A DNA stretch of 64,000 nt from Anaeramoeba flamelloides (lineage: Eukaryota > Metamonada > Anaeramoebidae): contig JANTQA010000023.1 in assembly GCA_027625915.1 (NCBI GenBank), forward strand, positions 18,042,001 through 18,106,000, written 5' to 3'. The notes under the pieces are model-generated. The model was given only the letters and a program-made list of their open reading frames with translations, was not told the DNA's origin and did not search any database. This document shows positions 41,997-53,162 of the stretch, piece after piece; the stretch's first letter is position 1; each line of letters opens with the position of its first letter. The translations under genes were made by a program, and so were the position numbers.

Positions 41997-44900
41997 TATT
42001 AACAATGAACCCAATTCACAAAAAAAAAAAAAACATAGAAAAACTAATTAGCTTTATTATTGTTTTATGATTTAACTGAAAAAAAAAAAAAAAAAAAAAA
42101 AACCACAGAAGAGGTTTTTTATTCTTTTCATTTACCTTTCTTTTACCCTGTATCACAATGTGAAATCTTTGGATATCAAAAAATATCAATTATATTTATT
42201 TATAAAAAAGGCAAATGAATAAGCATCTTTAAATTATAGAGATATTTCTATTAATCAAATTTTACCAATATTATTTCTAAAAATGTTATATAAACTAATT
42301 GAACCTTGTTGGGAATTTATTCATAAATTTCAATTTGATTTTCGAAAAAAATACGATACTCGCATTACAGTTTTAAATTTCATAAATACTCCTAATAATA
42401 CAAAATCAAATAATAAAAATGAAAAAAATAATATTTATAATATAATGGTTGGTATGGTTATTTTTTTTTTTTTTTGGTTCAATTAATTTTAAAATTATCA
42501 GAAAAACAATAAAAATAATTATTTTAAATAAAATTATTAAATTTTTTTATTAAAATAATATCAAGGAAAAGGACTTGCTATATTCTAGAGAGTATCATTT
42601 TTAACCAATTTTATTATATTCTATTTTCACATTTCCCTTGTATTTGAAATTATACTATTAATAGATCATTACCAAATATTTGTTGATGATTAACTCTTAA
42701 TTATAAAAGGAAATTAAAAATATTTAAATCAAAAATTAATTTTAATATCTAAAATTATTATTTAATTTAGATTAAAACTTAATTAATGGAAAACTACCAT
42801 TTCAAAAGTTTTTAAAAAAATTAAATATTTAAAAACGATAAATTATTTCTATAAAAATTTTTAAAATAGTTTATAATTTGACAAAAAAAAAAGAGAGAGA
42901 AACATAAAACAACTATAAAAAATTTATTTAACAATAAATTCTCTTACCAAATAATTTGAAAATTAGATAATTTGAAGCTTTTATATTACACCGATTAACA
43001 TATGTTTTTCATAGTTTGAATTATGAAATAAAAAATTTAAATTATTATTTTTAGTTTTGTTTAAAAAAAAAGTTTAAAAATTTCACTTATTTATCCTTAA
43101 GTTTTCCTGAATTTAAAATAATTGAGTAAAATCTTTGATTTTGTCCTATCTTTTGAATACCGGAAAATCATCTTCAACTTTTTTTTTTTGATTTTTAAAA
43201 TTAAAAAAAAAAAAACCTGGTTATATTTTCTTGATTTTTTTATCTATTCAGAAAATCAATAGTTTTTGTGAATTAAAAAGAAAACTTAGGCAAGTTACAA
43301 CACCCCCAAACCACATTTTGAATCAGAGACATTTTTTAACCAATTTTATGTAGGTCGTTTCTCTCGAGAAGAGTACCAACACCATCATTTCAGATGAATT
43401 TTTGTTCCAATTCACATTCAATTTCATAATAGAAAAATTGATTACAAAATGCCCATATGATTTCCTCCTGAATGAGTGGTTCATTGAAAAATAAAGTCGA
43501 TTTTTAATTAAAATTTCATCTTTTTGGTTTTTAATCAAATGAAAATTTTATCACCACCTCTTTTAAGTTTAAAAATCCCTTTTTTTTTCTTTTTGAAAAA
43601 ATAGTAAAAATATGAAGTTTACTTCTCTTAAATAAAATCATACTTGGCGGTTTTATAACGTTTTGAAAAAATGATAAACAATTATCAATAATGTGCTTCA
43701 GGGAAATAGATCCTTCAGATTGTTATTAGAAGCATTAATACATGTTAATTACATGTCCTCTCAAAAGTGTTATGTTGAATAATAAAATTTGATCAAACAG
43801 AAAAAAGAAATGACAAAAATTAAAATACTATCCCAAATGAACACCCATGATTAATTATCATATTATTAAAATAACTTAATTGATATAGTAACTGTGATTT
43901 TGGGCATTTTTAATTAAAAATAGAATTGTTTTGGTTTGTTTCTTTTGTTTTTGCACCAATTGCCCCTTACAAACCCTTTTTAAATTTGTTTTTTTTTTTC
44001 TTTTTTCTAAATAATTTTTTATGATTGAGATTTTTTTTTCTTTTTTATTTACATTTTAAATCATAAAGATAATTTCTTAGTTTTCTTATAGTCTTCTCTA
44101 TTTACCTTATCCAATTATTTAAAGAAAAGATACCCTCCAAATCATAATACTGGTTAAAATTATAATAAGGATAAAAACACTAAATAAAGTTTAGTGATAA
44201 TGACAAACAGGAGGTTCTATCCCTTGATATTACTTTCTCTTTTATTCTAAAAAAAAATTATTATTTATTTTTTTTTGTAAAACGATTTTCGAATATAAAA
44301 TAACATATTTTTATTTTCTTTTTAACTTTTTTTCTTTTCAAATTCCATTTAGTTTTTGCTTTACAAAATAGCAGTTTATTACAAAATGCAATAATACAAG
44401 TTTGGAATAATGGTGAAGTATTGAAGGATATTGTCGAAGCAAAAATTCAAGCATTGGCTAGTTTTGGTTGGTATTTAGATCAACAACATCCAAACGATAA
44501 AGAATATTATGAATGGATGGATACATGGAAAGGAATGTATTATAATGAACCAACCAATGGAATTGAATCAGGCGAAGAATATATTTTAGGTAATTGTTTT
44601 TTCTTTTTAAAATATTAGTATAAATCATGACATTTTTTTTTGTTTTGGCTTCAACACAATAGAATACAAAAAAATTAATCTAAATTCATAACACAAATTG
44701 TAAAAATTTAGAAGAACAGCAATCATTTTGATAAATATTTGATAAAAATTTTATTAAAAAAAAATAATTGTTAAGGGTAGAGTCATTTACAATGAATTTG
44801 CACCATACTCAATGGGTGACCCGAGACCAAATAGGGTATTGTGAAATTGCCCTTCTTTTGCTTGACAAAAATCAAATAACAAAAAAAAATTCCATAGCAC

Positions 44901-47900
44901 TGGATATCTTTGACAAAAAATTTAACGAATAAAAATAAGTTTGAAAGAGTTCTCAATCTAAAAAATCAAAAATTATAAAAAAAAATTACATATTTTCTCA
45001 TTTTATATTTCCAAATGGATAATTTTTTTTAATTTAAAACAAATTACTTTCTTGAAGTGCGAAATCAATTTAATTCGATTTAATCTGATTTGTGGTTATA
45101 TTTGCAACTCTCTAAATTTGACCAAGTAAGGATATGTAATATACTTTTGATAAAAATAACCCATTTGAAAAATGAAAAAAAAGAAAAAAAAAATCACCGA
45201 GATCTCAAAAAGTGCCAAAGAGTGACAATTCAAAACTAACGCAGTTGTTTTCAAAATTGTAATTCATAACAATTATAATTGGAAATTGAGTATCGCTCTT
45301 TGTCGCTTTTTTCTAAAAATGTCCACGTCTTTGGTTGTTGATTTTTGGAGATCGATCGTACATAATAGGCTGGTTGGTTTTTAATTGGTGTTTGGTCTAT
45401 CCATAAAAATAAAAATTACTAAAAAGTTTTTTTCCATTTCAGAAAAAAAAATTTCACGGTAATGATTCGACCCTATAAATTAAAATTATTTATTTTAGTT
45501 TAAAAAAATTATCTTCTATTCAAATTTATTTCGAAACAAATAAAAAAAAAAAAAAACATCAAAAATATTGAATGATCTTCGTTATACAGTCAGTTTCACT
45601 TTTAAGGCACAAACTTTCAACGAAATTTAAGACACAAAAAAATCTCAAATTAAGACACAAAATTTGAAATGTATTTTTTTACAATTTATTTTTACTAGAA
45701 TTTGAATTTTGTGCTTTAATTTGAGATTTTTTTTTGTGCCTTAAATTTCGTTGATAGTTTGTGCCTTAAAAGTGAAACTGACTGTAGTGTGGACTGCTAA
45801 ATGAAGTGAACAAAATTCTCTTTTATCATTTCAAAAAATAATATGAAATATCTTTGAAGGGTGATATACTTTTAAAAGTTTTTTGAAAAAAATACTATTC
45901 AAAAAATTTTAAAAAAATCGCGAATTATTTTTATTTATTTATTAAGAGAAATGAGCAATTAAAGAAAATTTTATCAAAATAAAAAAAAAAAAGAATAATA
46001 TTAATGTTAACATCATAAAAAAATATTAATATCATTTATAATGATTTCCAAATTAAAAATGTGTAAAATATTGTTAGGTTTACCAGAATTTAGAAGAATT
46101 TGGTAAAATCAAATATTTTACCCAATTTTTTTAAATTCTGGAAAATATATGTTAAATTTCCCGATCTCTAATTTTTGATAAAAAAACTTAAAATCTAGAA
46201 AAGTACCCTAACAATCTTTTTCAGTATTAATTGGAATTGGGTTAAAATCTTTGATTTTTCTCTATTCTTTTGACGCCTGGAAAACCTAGGCACTTGTCGT
46301 ACATTTTCTTTAGGCTTTTTTTAATTTTTATTTTGATATGAAAATCAATAGTTCTTCAACACAAAAACAAGAATTAAAAAAAAAAAAACAATCTTAACTT
46401 TTTCACAATTTAAAGGAAGTGATAATTTTCTTTTTTTTCTTTTTTATTTTTTTGCATTTTTTTAATTCTAGAAAAACTAAGGTAGGTTTTTTTAAATTTG
46501 AAAAATTAAAAGAAAATTAATTAATTTTTCTTTTTATTTCTAAAATTGAAAAAAAAACACTGTACTTTATGGTACTTGGCGAATCCCTACTGCTCTCAAC
46601 GACACGTTACTCATAATATATAGAAGGGGTAAAAAAACAATAAAAAAATAATAAAAATATCACCACTTATCGAATATAAACCCCATTTCACTCAAATTGC
46701 CCAAACAAAAATGAATTTTGTTTTTTTAATAACTAAATAACATATGGTTGGTTAGAAATAATAAACTTCAAATTAGACTTGAGGAACATCAAAGAAATAC
46801 CTGAACAAACTATAAATTTATGAAAAAAACAAAATGTTAAAAAAAATATTGGACACCTTTCATTTGAAGCCTTGTAGAAAATTCTCAATTTCTTTAGGAA
46901 ATTAAGATTTTTGAAAATAAGATTTTTGAATTACAAGTATATTCATTTTAAAAGAAATTACAATACCACAATTTTCTTAAAGTTGATTTTGAGTTTGAAA
47001 CATTTTTTTTTTCAAAATAATTTTTTGAACAAAAGTTAAATAAAAGAAATGAGATTAAAAAAAATGTACAGATAAAGCAGAAGAAAAGAAAAAGTTAAAA
47101 AAAATGTAAAAACCTAAAAAGCAAAATTCAAAAGAAAAAAAAAATTAGTAAATTAGAAAAAATGTAAAGAAAAAAAAAAAAAAAAAAAAAAAAAAGACTC
47201 AATGAGAAAAAAATGATCAAAATCTATAAATTATAAAATTTATTTTGAGAAGAATACTGGATTAAAACCATAGAATATGTTCTATTTCTTTTAAAAAAAA
47301 TTCATCCATTTGACTGATAAAGAATTTAGAACCTCTAATAAATATGTTGATGAACATAAAAAATAGCAAAAAGTTCAAATAAAAAATGAAAAAAAAAAAA
47401 AAAAAAACAATTTCACTTATTTTTTAGGTGGCAATTTTTTCTTTTTTTCAATGATCATATATTTATAACTTTTATTTTTTTTTAATATTTTTAATGTTTT
47501 TTGTTTATTTTTTAAGTAAATGATTTGAAAAATAATTGAAATTGATTTTTACCACAAGTATTATTTTATTTGTCATAATATTATAATATACTGGATTTTT
47601 ATTGAAATATATTGAAATAAAATCCGTTTAATAGGTTTTAAATTTACCACTTTAAAAATTTAAATAAGAAAAAAAAGTATTTAATCATCTGTAGAATTTT
47701 TCTTTAGGTATTATTGAAGAATAAATTATTATTAATTATTAGGCTATTATTATAATTGTTTATTTAAAAAAGAACTGTTTTTCAGCCAAAGGAGCCAAGT
47801 TTTATGAAGAAATAGAACATATTCTACGGTTTTAATCCAGTATTCTTCTCAAAATAATTTTTTAATTTTTAAATCTGATCATTTTTTTTTTTAGGTTTTT

Positions 47901-49510
47901 TCATTTTTTTTTTTTTTTTTCTTTTTAGTTGTTTTTTTTTTAAAAAAAGTAAATTTAAAGAAAAAATTTTTTAAACTCTATATAAACATTAAGAAAAGTG
48001 AGTCGTTGTAATTTCTTATAAAATGAATATAAACTCCTTTTCAAATAAAATGGCACAAAAATTTTCAAGAATTATTTATAATTGAATCAAATTAATTGTA
48101 GTATCATTCTAAAATATAAGAAACTCTTTAAAACATAAAAAACACTCAAATGAATCTTTAAAAATCAATTAAAACAAAACAATAAAAATTAAAATTAAAT
48201 ATTTTAAAAATTGGTGTGCCCTTTTATTTGAAATGAGAAATCTCGTTTTGTAAATTGTAATGAAAAAAAAATATAAAATCATTAAAAACCTTTGAACAAG
48301 GCGAATTGAGAAAAAGTTCTCTGCATGTTATTGATAATTTTTTACACAATAAACTTTGGTTCTTTAAAGTCTCATTTTCAAGATAAAGCCATAATTTATC
48401 TGGTATTTTGTTGGAATTATTTTTGTTTTTTCTTTATTTTCTCTTTTCTTTTTTCCATACATCGGTACAATAACCTTCATTTCTTAATCCATATATCTAG
48501 TTCATTCGAAATCAAACTTAAACTGTTTCCATTTTTATACTAGTAGATTATTTCCAAATTGGTTTCTTCTTATCTTGCTTTTTCATTTTCCAACTGTTCA
48601 ATATCCATAAATAAAAAAAAAATGAAAAAATAAAAAAATGAATAATTAAAATGAAAATCGCCAATAAGTAATTATCTTATTAACAATCAAATTCGATGGT
48701 ATTACTGATTTGAGAGGTGTGCCCTTTTGTTTGAAAAAGAGTTTACTTGCAATTCAAAAATCTTATTTTCAACAATCTTAATTTCCTAAAGAAATTGAGT
48801 AATTTTGCACGAGACCTTCCAATGAAAAGGTGCCCAATATTTTTTTTAACATTTTCTTTTTTTTTTTCATAAATTTATAGTTTATTCAAGTATTTCTTTG
48901 ATGAATCTCAACTCTAATCTGAAGTTTATTATCTGTTTTATTTTCTAAACAATCATATGTTTGCTAGTTATTAAAAAAAAAACAAAATTCTTCATTTTTT
49001 TGTGGGCACCTTTGAGTGAAAGGGGGTTTATGTCTTTGAAAAAAAAATGTTTAATGGATGTTTGTAAAAAAATTAAAATTTATTTTCAAAATTCTTCTCA
49101 AAAATTGAACAAAAAAACTAAAAAAAATTCATAAAGTAAAAATAAAAAAATAATAGTTCATTATCAATGAAATATAAACGTTAAATCATTTGTATTTTAT
49201 TAAGTGTGTTTATTTTTTACTAACTAATATTTTTTTTTTCGTTTTTAAATAAATTTATTTATTTTAATATATTATTTTCTAAGGCGGGGAAGCTTGCATG
49301 TGGTCTGAACAGGTGTTCCCAAGTAGTTTACAGACAAGGGTTTGGCCAAGAGCATGTGCTGTAGGAGAACGATTATGGAGCCAGAAAGATGTTCTTGATG
49401 AACAGGATGCAACTAACCGACTTAATAAATTTTCCTGTATTTTAAATCAAAGAAAAATACCCACATCACCCCTTTCACCTGGTTTTTGCTATACAGGAAA
49501 TAACTCTTAA
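36334..49510 (+). CDS. Beta-N-acetylhexosaminidase, GH20 family
   Basis: GH20 hexosaminidases remove terminal GlcNAc or GalNAc from glycans and glycolipids, usually in lysosomes or after secretion. Six exons: 36334-36634, 36763-37189, 39184-39409, 41673-41823, 44353-44589 and 49284-49510. All phases match and give 522 residues, close to animal HEXA. The start is the ATG giving MNKKIFFLFVTILPILCSCV, a signal peptide followed by the typical WPQPK. Then come SQTIWGAIRGLETFTQL, FPWRGILLDTARHFYPI, KFNTFHWHIVDAQSFPL, VVPEIDGPGH, HFGGDEV (catalytic Asp-Glu, Asp activating the acetamido group and Glu the acid, as known for the family), KFVVWNEV, ILGGEACMWSE and RVWPRACAVGERLW. The last four introns are 2.0-4.7 kb and packed with transposons and LINE pieces. 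An AATAAA lies 35 bases after the stop. No exon is damaged, so the gene looks functional. Confidence 0.95.
37336..37507. mobile_element. Family G palindromic MITE in hexosaminidase intron 37190-39183
   Basis: The best preserved copy: TA, then CTGATATTTGAATAATAAAT...TTTATTATTCAAATATCAG, then TA. The inner blocks TTTTCACTTCATTTTCC and GGAAAAAGAAGTGAAA pair, making nearly the whole 172 bp a hairpin. No coding content. Confidence 0.8.
37686..39135 (+). mobile_element. Family F transposon with nested family E (hexosaminidase intron 37190-39183)
   Basis: TTAA (37682-37685) then GGGTGTAAGTACATTTTTAC on the left. The right end, AAAATGTACTCACTTTC, is followed by TTAA (39136-39139). Next to each end is GAGTGCCA or its complement TCACTCAAA. 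The length is 1450 bp including a 231-bp family E insert. TTAA on both sides recalls piggyBac-type insertion, but no transposase is present and the end sequence was not matched to a known family. Confidence 0.65.
38045..38275. mobile_element. Family E palindromic MITE, copy 2 (231 bp), nested in family F
   Basis: The arms are CCCTAGTACTAGTATAAAAG and, from the right, CCCTAGTACCAGTATAAAAG; both continue CAAAAAATGTCCATTTTTTT. The copy of F at 51441-52631 lacks it and reads ATGAATTTAAAAATCC across the site, so the insertion post-dates the spread of F. Confidence 0.8.
40290..41215 (-). mobile_element. LINE reverse-transcriptase relic, antisense in hexosaminidase intron 39410-41672
   Basis: On the minus strand the palm domain is readable in pieces: NKSGDEGIPLNYQPISINQT, LDTRIAVLNLFN, VPIDLQR followed by FDYIHHSLIYHSI, then GVYQGDPLCTLLFGFITHFL and LFSDDLILIMKG (the YADD-type box as FSDD), followed by YLGIWLD. 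Stops and frame changes break it at several points. The order is that of a non-LTR retrotransposon ORF2. No LTRs were seen. Confidence 0.8.
42190..42490 (+). mobile_element. LINE reverse-transcriptase fragment in hexosaminidase intron 41824-44352
   Basis: Sense-strand translation gives LNYRDISINQILPILFLKML and FDFRKKYDTRITVLNFIN. This corresponds to the LNYQPISINQT...LDTRIAVLNLFN part of the antisense relic at 40290-41215. Only the fingers/palm start of the domain is present. The family is the same or closely related. Confidence 0.65.
44775..45473 (+). mobile_element. Family H TTAA-flanked element, copy 1 (hexosaminidase intron 44590-49283)
   Basis: TTAA (44771-44774) then GGGTAGAGTCATTTACAATG on the left. 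The right end is GGTAATGATTCGACCC, the inverted equivalent. The body is shared with 53163-53885, including AATTTAATTCGATTTAATCT. Inside is a small palindrome (CAAAAAGTGCCAAAGAGTGA with TCGCTCTTTGTCGCTTTTTT, about 45208-45315). Confidence 0.65.
45587..45784. mobile_element. 198-bp palindromic MITE (TTAAGGCAC family), copy 3
   Basis: TA-flanked, CAGTCAGTTTCACTTTTAAG to AAAAGTGAAACTGACTG. Two of the six boxes have drifted to TTAAGACAC. It lies in the last hexosaminidase intron. Confidence 0.9.
46679..47326 (+). mobile_element. Family A element, direct-orientation member of an inverted pair
   Basis: 648 bp between TA at 46677-46678 and 47327-47328. It begins AACCCCATTTCACTCAAATT and ends TGACTGATAAAGAATT. 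Its uninterrupted sequence AATGAATATACTTG-like (at about 46940, AAGTATATTCATT in this orientation) is the empty-site reference for the insertion at 48032. It contains a poly(A) run of about 25 bases. Confidence 0.65.
47773..49028 (-). mobile_element. Family A element, reverse orientation, interrupted by a 712-bp insert
   Basis: The left border reads AACTGTTTTTCAGCCAAAGG and the right border GAGTGAAAGGGGGTT, followed by TA. Without the insert it would be about 540 bp and align end to end with 787-1335 and, inverted, with 46679-47326. It lies 447 bases from that copy, so the intron RNA could fold into a long hairpin. Confidence 0.65.
48032..48743. mobile_element. TA-flanked TIR element nested in family A
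   Basis: 712 bp between TA at 48030-48031 and 48744-48745. The ends are AACTCCTTTTCAAATAAAAT and, complemented, AACTCTTTTTCAAACAAAAG, followed in both by GGCACA. Removing the insert and one TA restores the sequence of the sister copy (AATGAATA-TA-CTTG). No transposase motif was seen inside. Confidence 0.75.
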
Positions 49511-50246
49511 TTTTTTATCTTTGAAATATATCTTATTATGGAGAAATAAAAGAAATTATTTTTTTACTTTTTTGAATTTAATATTTCACAATACATCACA
49601 TTTTATATATACAAATCTTGTAATTTAAATATTTGTAACTATTTGGGCATTGATATTAAAAAGAAAAGTTCCAGTATAATCAAGGAAAATTCAGAAAATG
49701 GACTTAAAATAAAAACATCTGATCTAACCTAATTTTAATTGTATAAGGATCAACTTGGAATATGGAACTTTTCCTTGTAGAATTATTTTTTTCAATAGTC
49801 AATATTAAATTGAATTCAACGATAATAAAAATAATACCGATAATAAAATGTTGCAAAGGTCTTGTAAAGGAGTAATGAACGTTTAAAAGTTTATGAAAAA
49901 TTATAAACTCAATTCCAAAAATTGGGGAAACCTTCAAAATCAGTTTAATTCTAAGAAAAGTGATATTTGACTCTTAAATAGAAACATTAGATATTAACAA
50001 TCAATAGAAATAATTTTAAAGTTAATTATTTATCATTTTTTTTCATTATTTTTTGATTTTTGATTTTCAATAATTTTTTTGATTTTTTTTGGATTCTTTT
50101 TTTTTTCAAAACTTTTCGAAAATCTCAAAATCACTTTAAAATGAAATTTAAAAGTTTTGATTCTGATCACAAAAAAAAAATTTTTTTTTTCTATAAAATG
50201 AAAAAAGATTCTTTTTTTACCAAGAAAAATTTTTTTTGAAAAAAAA

Positions 50247-50702
50247 TCATGATATGGGGTGCTAGAGCACATGGCCTACAAACATACCTTATTACCATTA
50301 ATGGAAATGTGGATACTGAATGTATTATTAATGATATTTTCAAAAAATCAAATGTAATTCAACTCGCCAATTCAGAATATGGTGAGTTGAAATGGATTTT
50401 CCAAAAGGATGGAGCTTGTCCACACACTTCAAAAAAAAATCAAACTTACTTAAACTGTGGATGTAATTTTCTGGACCCTTGACCCCCAATTCCCCAGATT
50501 CAAATCCAGTTGAGAATTTATGGTCAATTATGGATACTAAACTGAAAAAATGTAATCCAAAAAACGGAGAAGAATTTATTAAAATTTTCACTAATGTATT
50601 GAATATTTTGAGTTGGGAAACCTTAGAAAATTAGTAAACTCCAGATATAAGGATAGATTTAGTTATCAAAAAAAAGCTGAATCTATTAATAGTTTTTATT
50701 AA
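50247..50702 (+). mobile_element. Tc1/mariner transposase relic (C-terminal catalytic half)
   Basis: Readable parts are MIWGARAHGLQTYLITINGN, then IFQKDGACPHTSKKNQTYL (second catalytic Asp), then, after a one-base loss near 50483, the PDSNPVENLWSIMDTKLKK box with the third catalytic acid region, and SRYKDRFSYQKKAESINSFY at the end. The N-terminal DNA-binding part and first catalytic Asp are missing, and there are at least two frame changes, so it is dead. It shows that Tc1-type transposases, which insert at TA, were present in this genome. Confidence 0.85.
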
Positions 50703-50734
50703 TTTTTCTTTCAATAAAAATGGATTTTTTGGTA

Positions 50735-50943
50735 ACTGTGTTCCAAAAATAGGGGCACACTTTTTTTTATTTTTTCTTTTTTATTTTTTGAATTGAATTT
50801 TAAATTTACTATAAAATATATAAATAGTATCAATTAAATATTTTCAGATCTTTTATTATTTTAATGTTTAAGTATCATGTATTTTGGAGTATATTTTTAT
50901 TAATGTAATTTTTTTTTTGTGTCCCATTTTTTGGAAGTGAGTT
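50735..50943. mobile_element. 209-bp TA-flanked TIR element downstream of the transposase relic
   Basis: TA (50733-50734), then ACTGTGTTCCAAAAATAGGG and GCACAC on the left. The right end is GTGTCCCATTTTTTGGAAGT then GAGTT, followed by TA (50944-50945). The core CAAAAAT(A)GGG matches the ends at 33689 and 24328. It could be an independent MITE or the complex 3' end of the broken Tc1 element. Confidence 0.55.
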
Positions 50944-51440
50944 TAGAAGAACAACTTTTATCACATTTATGTTATAAATGTGAAATTTATTTTTTTTTTA
51001 AACATTAAATTTTTCTTTGTGAAATTTGAAGTAAATAATTTTTGATAACTGCAGATAAGAAAGAGATTAGCAATCTTAAAAGTTGAAGAAAGTATTGAAG
51101 TTGATGTGGAAAAATTTTGAGAATTAATTGTATTATTAGGCCAAGGTTTAAAATTTTCTGATCTTCTTATTTCCAATTTCTAACAAAGTAAAATAAGAAT
51201 TATTTTATTATTTAAAATTGTCTTTACAAGATGATATTTAAAGTATTTAATAATACTTTAAAATTTTTAAGACTTTATTTTATTGATAACACTGAGATTA
51301 GCCAATGTATCAATTTCAAACCAATTGTTCAAACGTTTTGAGACAAGGAACCAAAATCATTGTTTTATAAAAACTAAAAAAATGTTGCTTGATAATTTGG
51401 GGAATTTTTGAAAAAGAATAAATTTTATTTCTTTGTTTAA

Positions 51441-52631
51441 GGGGGTAAGTACATTTTTCATTTTTTGGGTGCCACCATTTATGTGAAACTGAATTCTTCA
51501 AATCATTTATTTAGTCAAATACATTGATATTTTAATAAATACTAAAGTGGAATATATCCTCGTATAAGATATTTTCATACCAATAAAAAAACGTAAATCA
51601 AAAAAATGAAAAGATTGATCAAAAAAAAATAAAAATCATTTATTACTTGATCTTTACTATAACATTTTACACAATTATTTCTTCTTTATTTGGTTTTATT
51701 TTTAATTCTTTATGAAAAAATTTTAATTGGAAAATTTTTGATAAACAAATTACTCTTTATTTCTAAAGAATTTTCATAATGAATTTAAAAATCCTATTAT
51801 AATTTATGTCATCTAATTCTAGTTTTAGTTCAGAAAATCAGAGATTTTTTTAATTCTTCTCAAGAATAAGGGTTTATTGGACAAATTCGTTTGATTTTAT
51901 AATTATTTATTTTCCATTAAAAATGAGAACTCAAAATAATTCTGAATCTGATGGAAATTTGTTATTGAATTTTTCAATTATTTTAGTTGAATCTTTTGTA
52001 ATTGTTTTATGATTCCAAGAATTCAACCCCTTTATTTTCTTTTTTGAAATATTATTCTTTGTTTTGGTTTTGTTTGATAAAAATATTTGAAAAAAGAATT
52101 TTGAAAGCAAATTTTTCAGAAAAGGTTTTTTAAAATAATAATCAATAATTATGTGGACGAGAAATCCAAGGAAAAAAATAGTTTGTATTCATACAAAATA
52201 AGAAGATTGAGCTGACCAATCTTTGAAAATAAGCTTTTATCGATTTTTTTTTTTCATTTTTGATTTCAACAAATTTATTTGGTAAGGTGATCTTTTGTGT
52301 TGGGTATTCGAAAAGAAATTATTTGTTTCAAATACACATCTTTTGGAGTATATTTTTTTGGTTTACTGTTTGATTAATTTCAATCGTTTGTATAAACATA
52401 CTTCTAGATCCAAAATCAAATTTAATAAAACCAAAAATTGAATCAAAAAAAAAATGTTTAAAAAATTTGAAAAAGAAAAATTCAACTCGAAAGTAATTTG
52501 GGTTCCTTTCAATCATAGAATGAGAATGGTGTTTTGGTTTCAAAGTTTGAATATACGATGGCACTCAAAAATGTTTTTTGGTAATTTTGATACAATCAAA
52601 ATTTTTCAAAATGGAAAATTTACTTACTTTC
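51441..52631 (+). mobile_element. Family F transposon without nested insert (about 1.19 kb)
   Basis: TTAA (51437-51440) then GGGGGTAAGTACATTTTTCA. It ends AAAATTTACTTACTTTC a few bases before a TTAA at 52637. The body aligns with 37686-39135 minus the family E insert, which makes this the empty-site reference. Its right end is about 95 bases upstream of the tRNA gene. Confidence 0.65.
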
Positions 52632-52725
52632 TTCAGTTAAAAGTAGTTTCTATTGAATTTGAGATATTCTATTCGAAAGTCAATAAGTTTAAAACATTGA
52701 ACATTTTTGATAGTCTGAATGTATA

Positions 52726-52797
52726 AGATGTATAGCGCAGTGGTAGCGCGCTCGCCTCACACGCGAGAGGTCCACGGTTCGATCCCGTGTACATCTA
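52726..52797 (+). tRNA. tRNA-Val (anticodon CAC)
   Basis: A full cloverleaf folds: acceptor stem AGATGTA/TACATCT, D arm GCGC-AGTGGTA-GCGC, anticodon arm CTCGC-CTCACAC-GCGAG with anticodon CAC at 52758-52760, T arm CACGG-TTCGATC-CCGTG, discriminator A. The internal A box (TAGCGCAGTGG) and B box (GGTTCGATCC) match polymerase III consensus. There is no intron and no encoded CCA. It reads GUG valine codons. Confidence 0.97.
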
Positions 52798-52802
52798 ATA
52801 TA

Positions 52803-52810
52803 TTTTTTTT
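52803..52810 (+). terminator. RNA polymerase III terminator for tRNA-Val
   Basis: A run of eight T on the coding strand starts five bases after the tRNA 3' end, the usual polymerase III stop signal. Confidence 0.8.
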
Positions 52811-53162
52811 ATTTCTTATTTGATAATTTAGATCTTCGAGTATCACTTCTAGTCTTTTTTAAAGTCAACGGACAAGGAAGAAGGGACAAATTTTTTCTTT
52901 TATTAATCAAAAAAAAAATAATTTTTTTTGTTCGAAAATAAACCAAGCAAAACTATCAAAAAAGTTGAGAAACTAATAATTCTCTATAAAGGTTGAAAAA
53001 GATTGAACACGCACACGAGATAGTACAAAAAGTAACAACTTACTGATAATTGCAAAATAAAAAGCTAAAAATTTTCATTCGACTTTTTACTAAGCACACT
53101 AAAGACAAGAATTAAAATAAATCATAAAAACTTTCAATTCTAAAGAGAAATTAATAATTTAA

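Larger units (their letters stand above)
49511..52725. other. Interval between the hexosaminidase and tRNA-Val genes
   Basis: The interval holds the Tc1/mariner transposase relic (50247-50702), a 209-bp TIR element (50735-50943) and a full family F copy (51441-52631). The segment 49560-50240 is AT-rich, with long A and T runs near 50170-50240; a 77-codon open stretch on the minus strand (49704-49937) has a hydrophobic middle but no family I recognise. Nothing else is supported. Confidence 0.5.

Noticed and set aside
49704-49937. 77-codon minus-strand frame with a hydrophobic middle
   Set aside because: Hydrophobic Ile/Phe/Leu runs arise readily in AT-rich non-coding DNA. No homologous motif, no partner exon.
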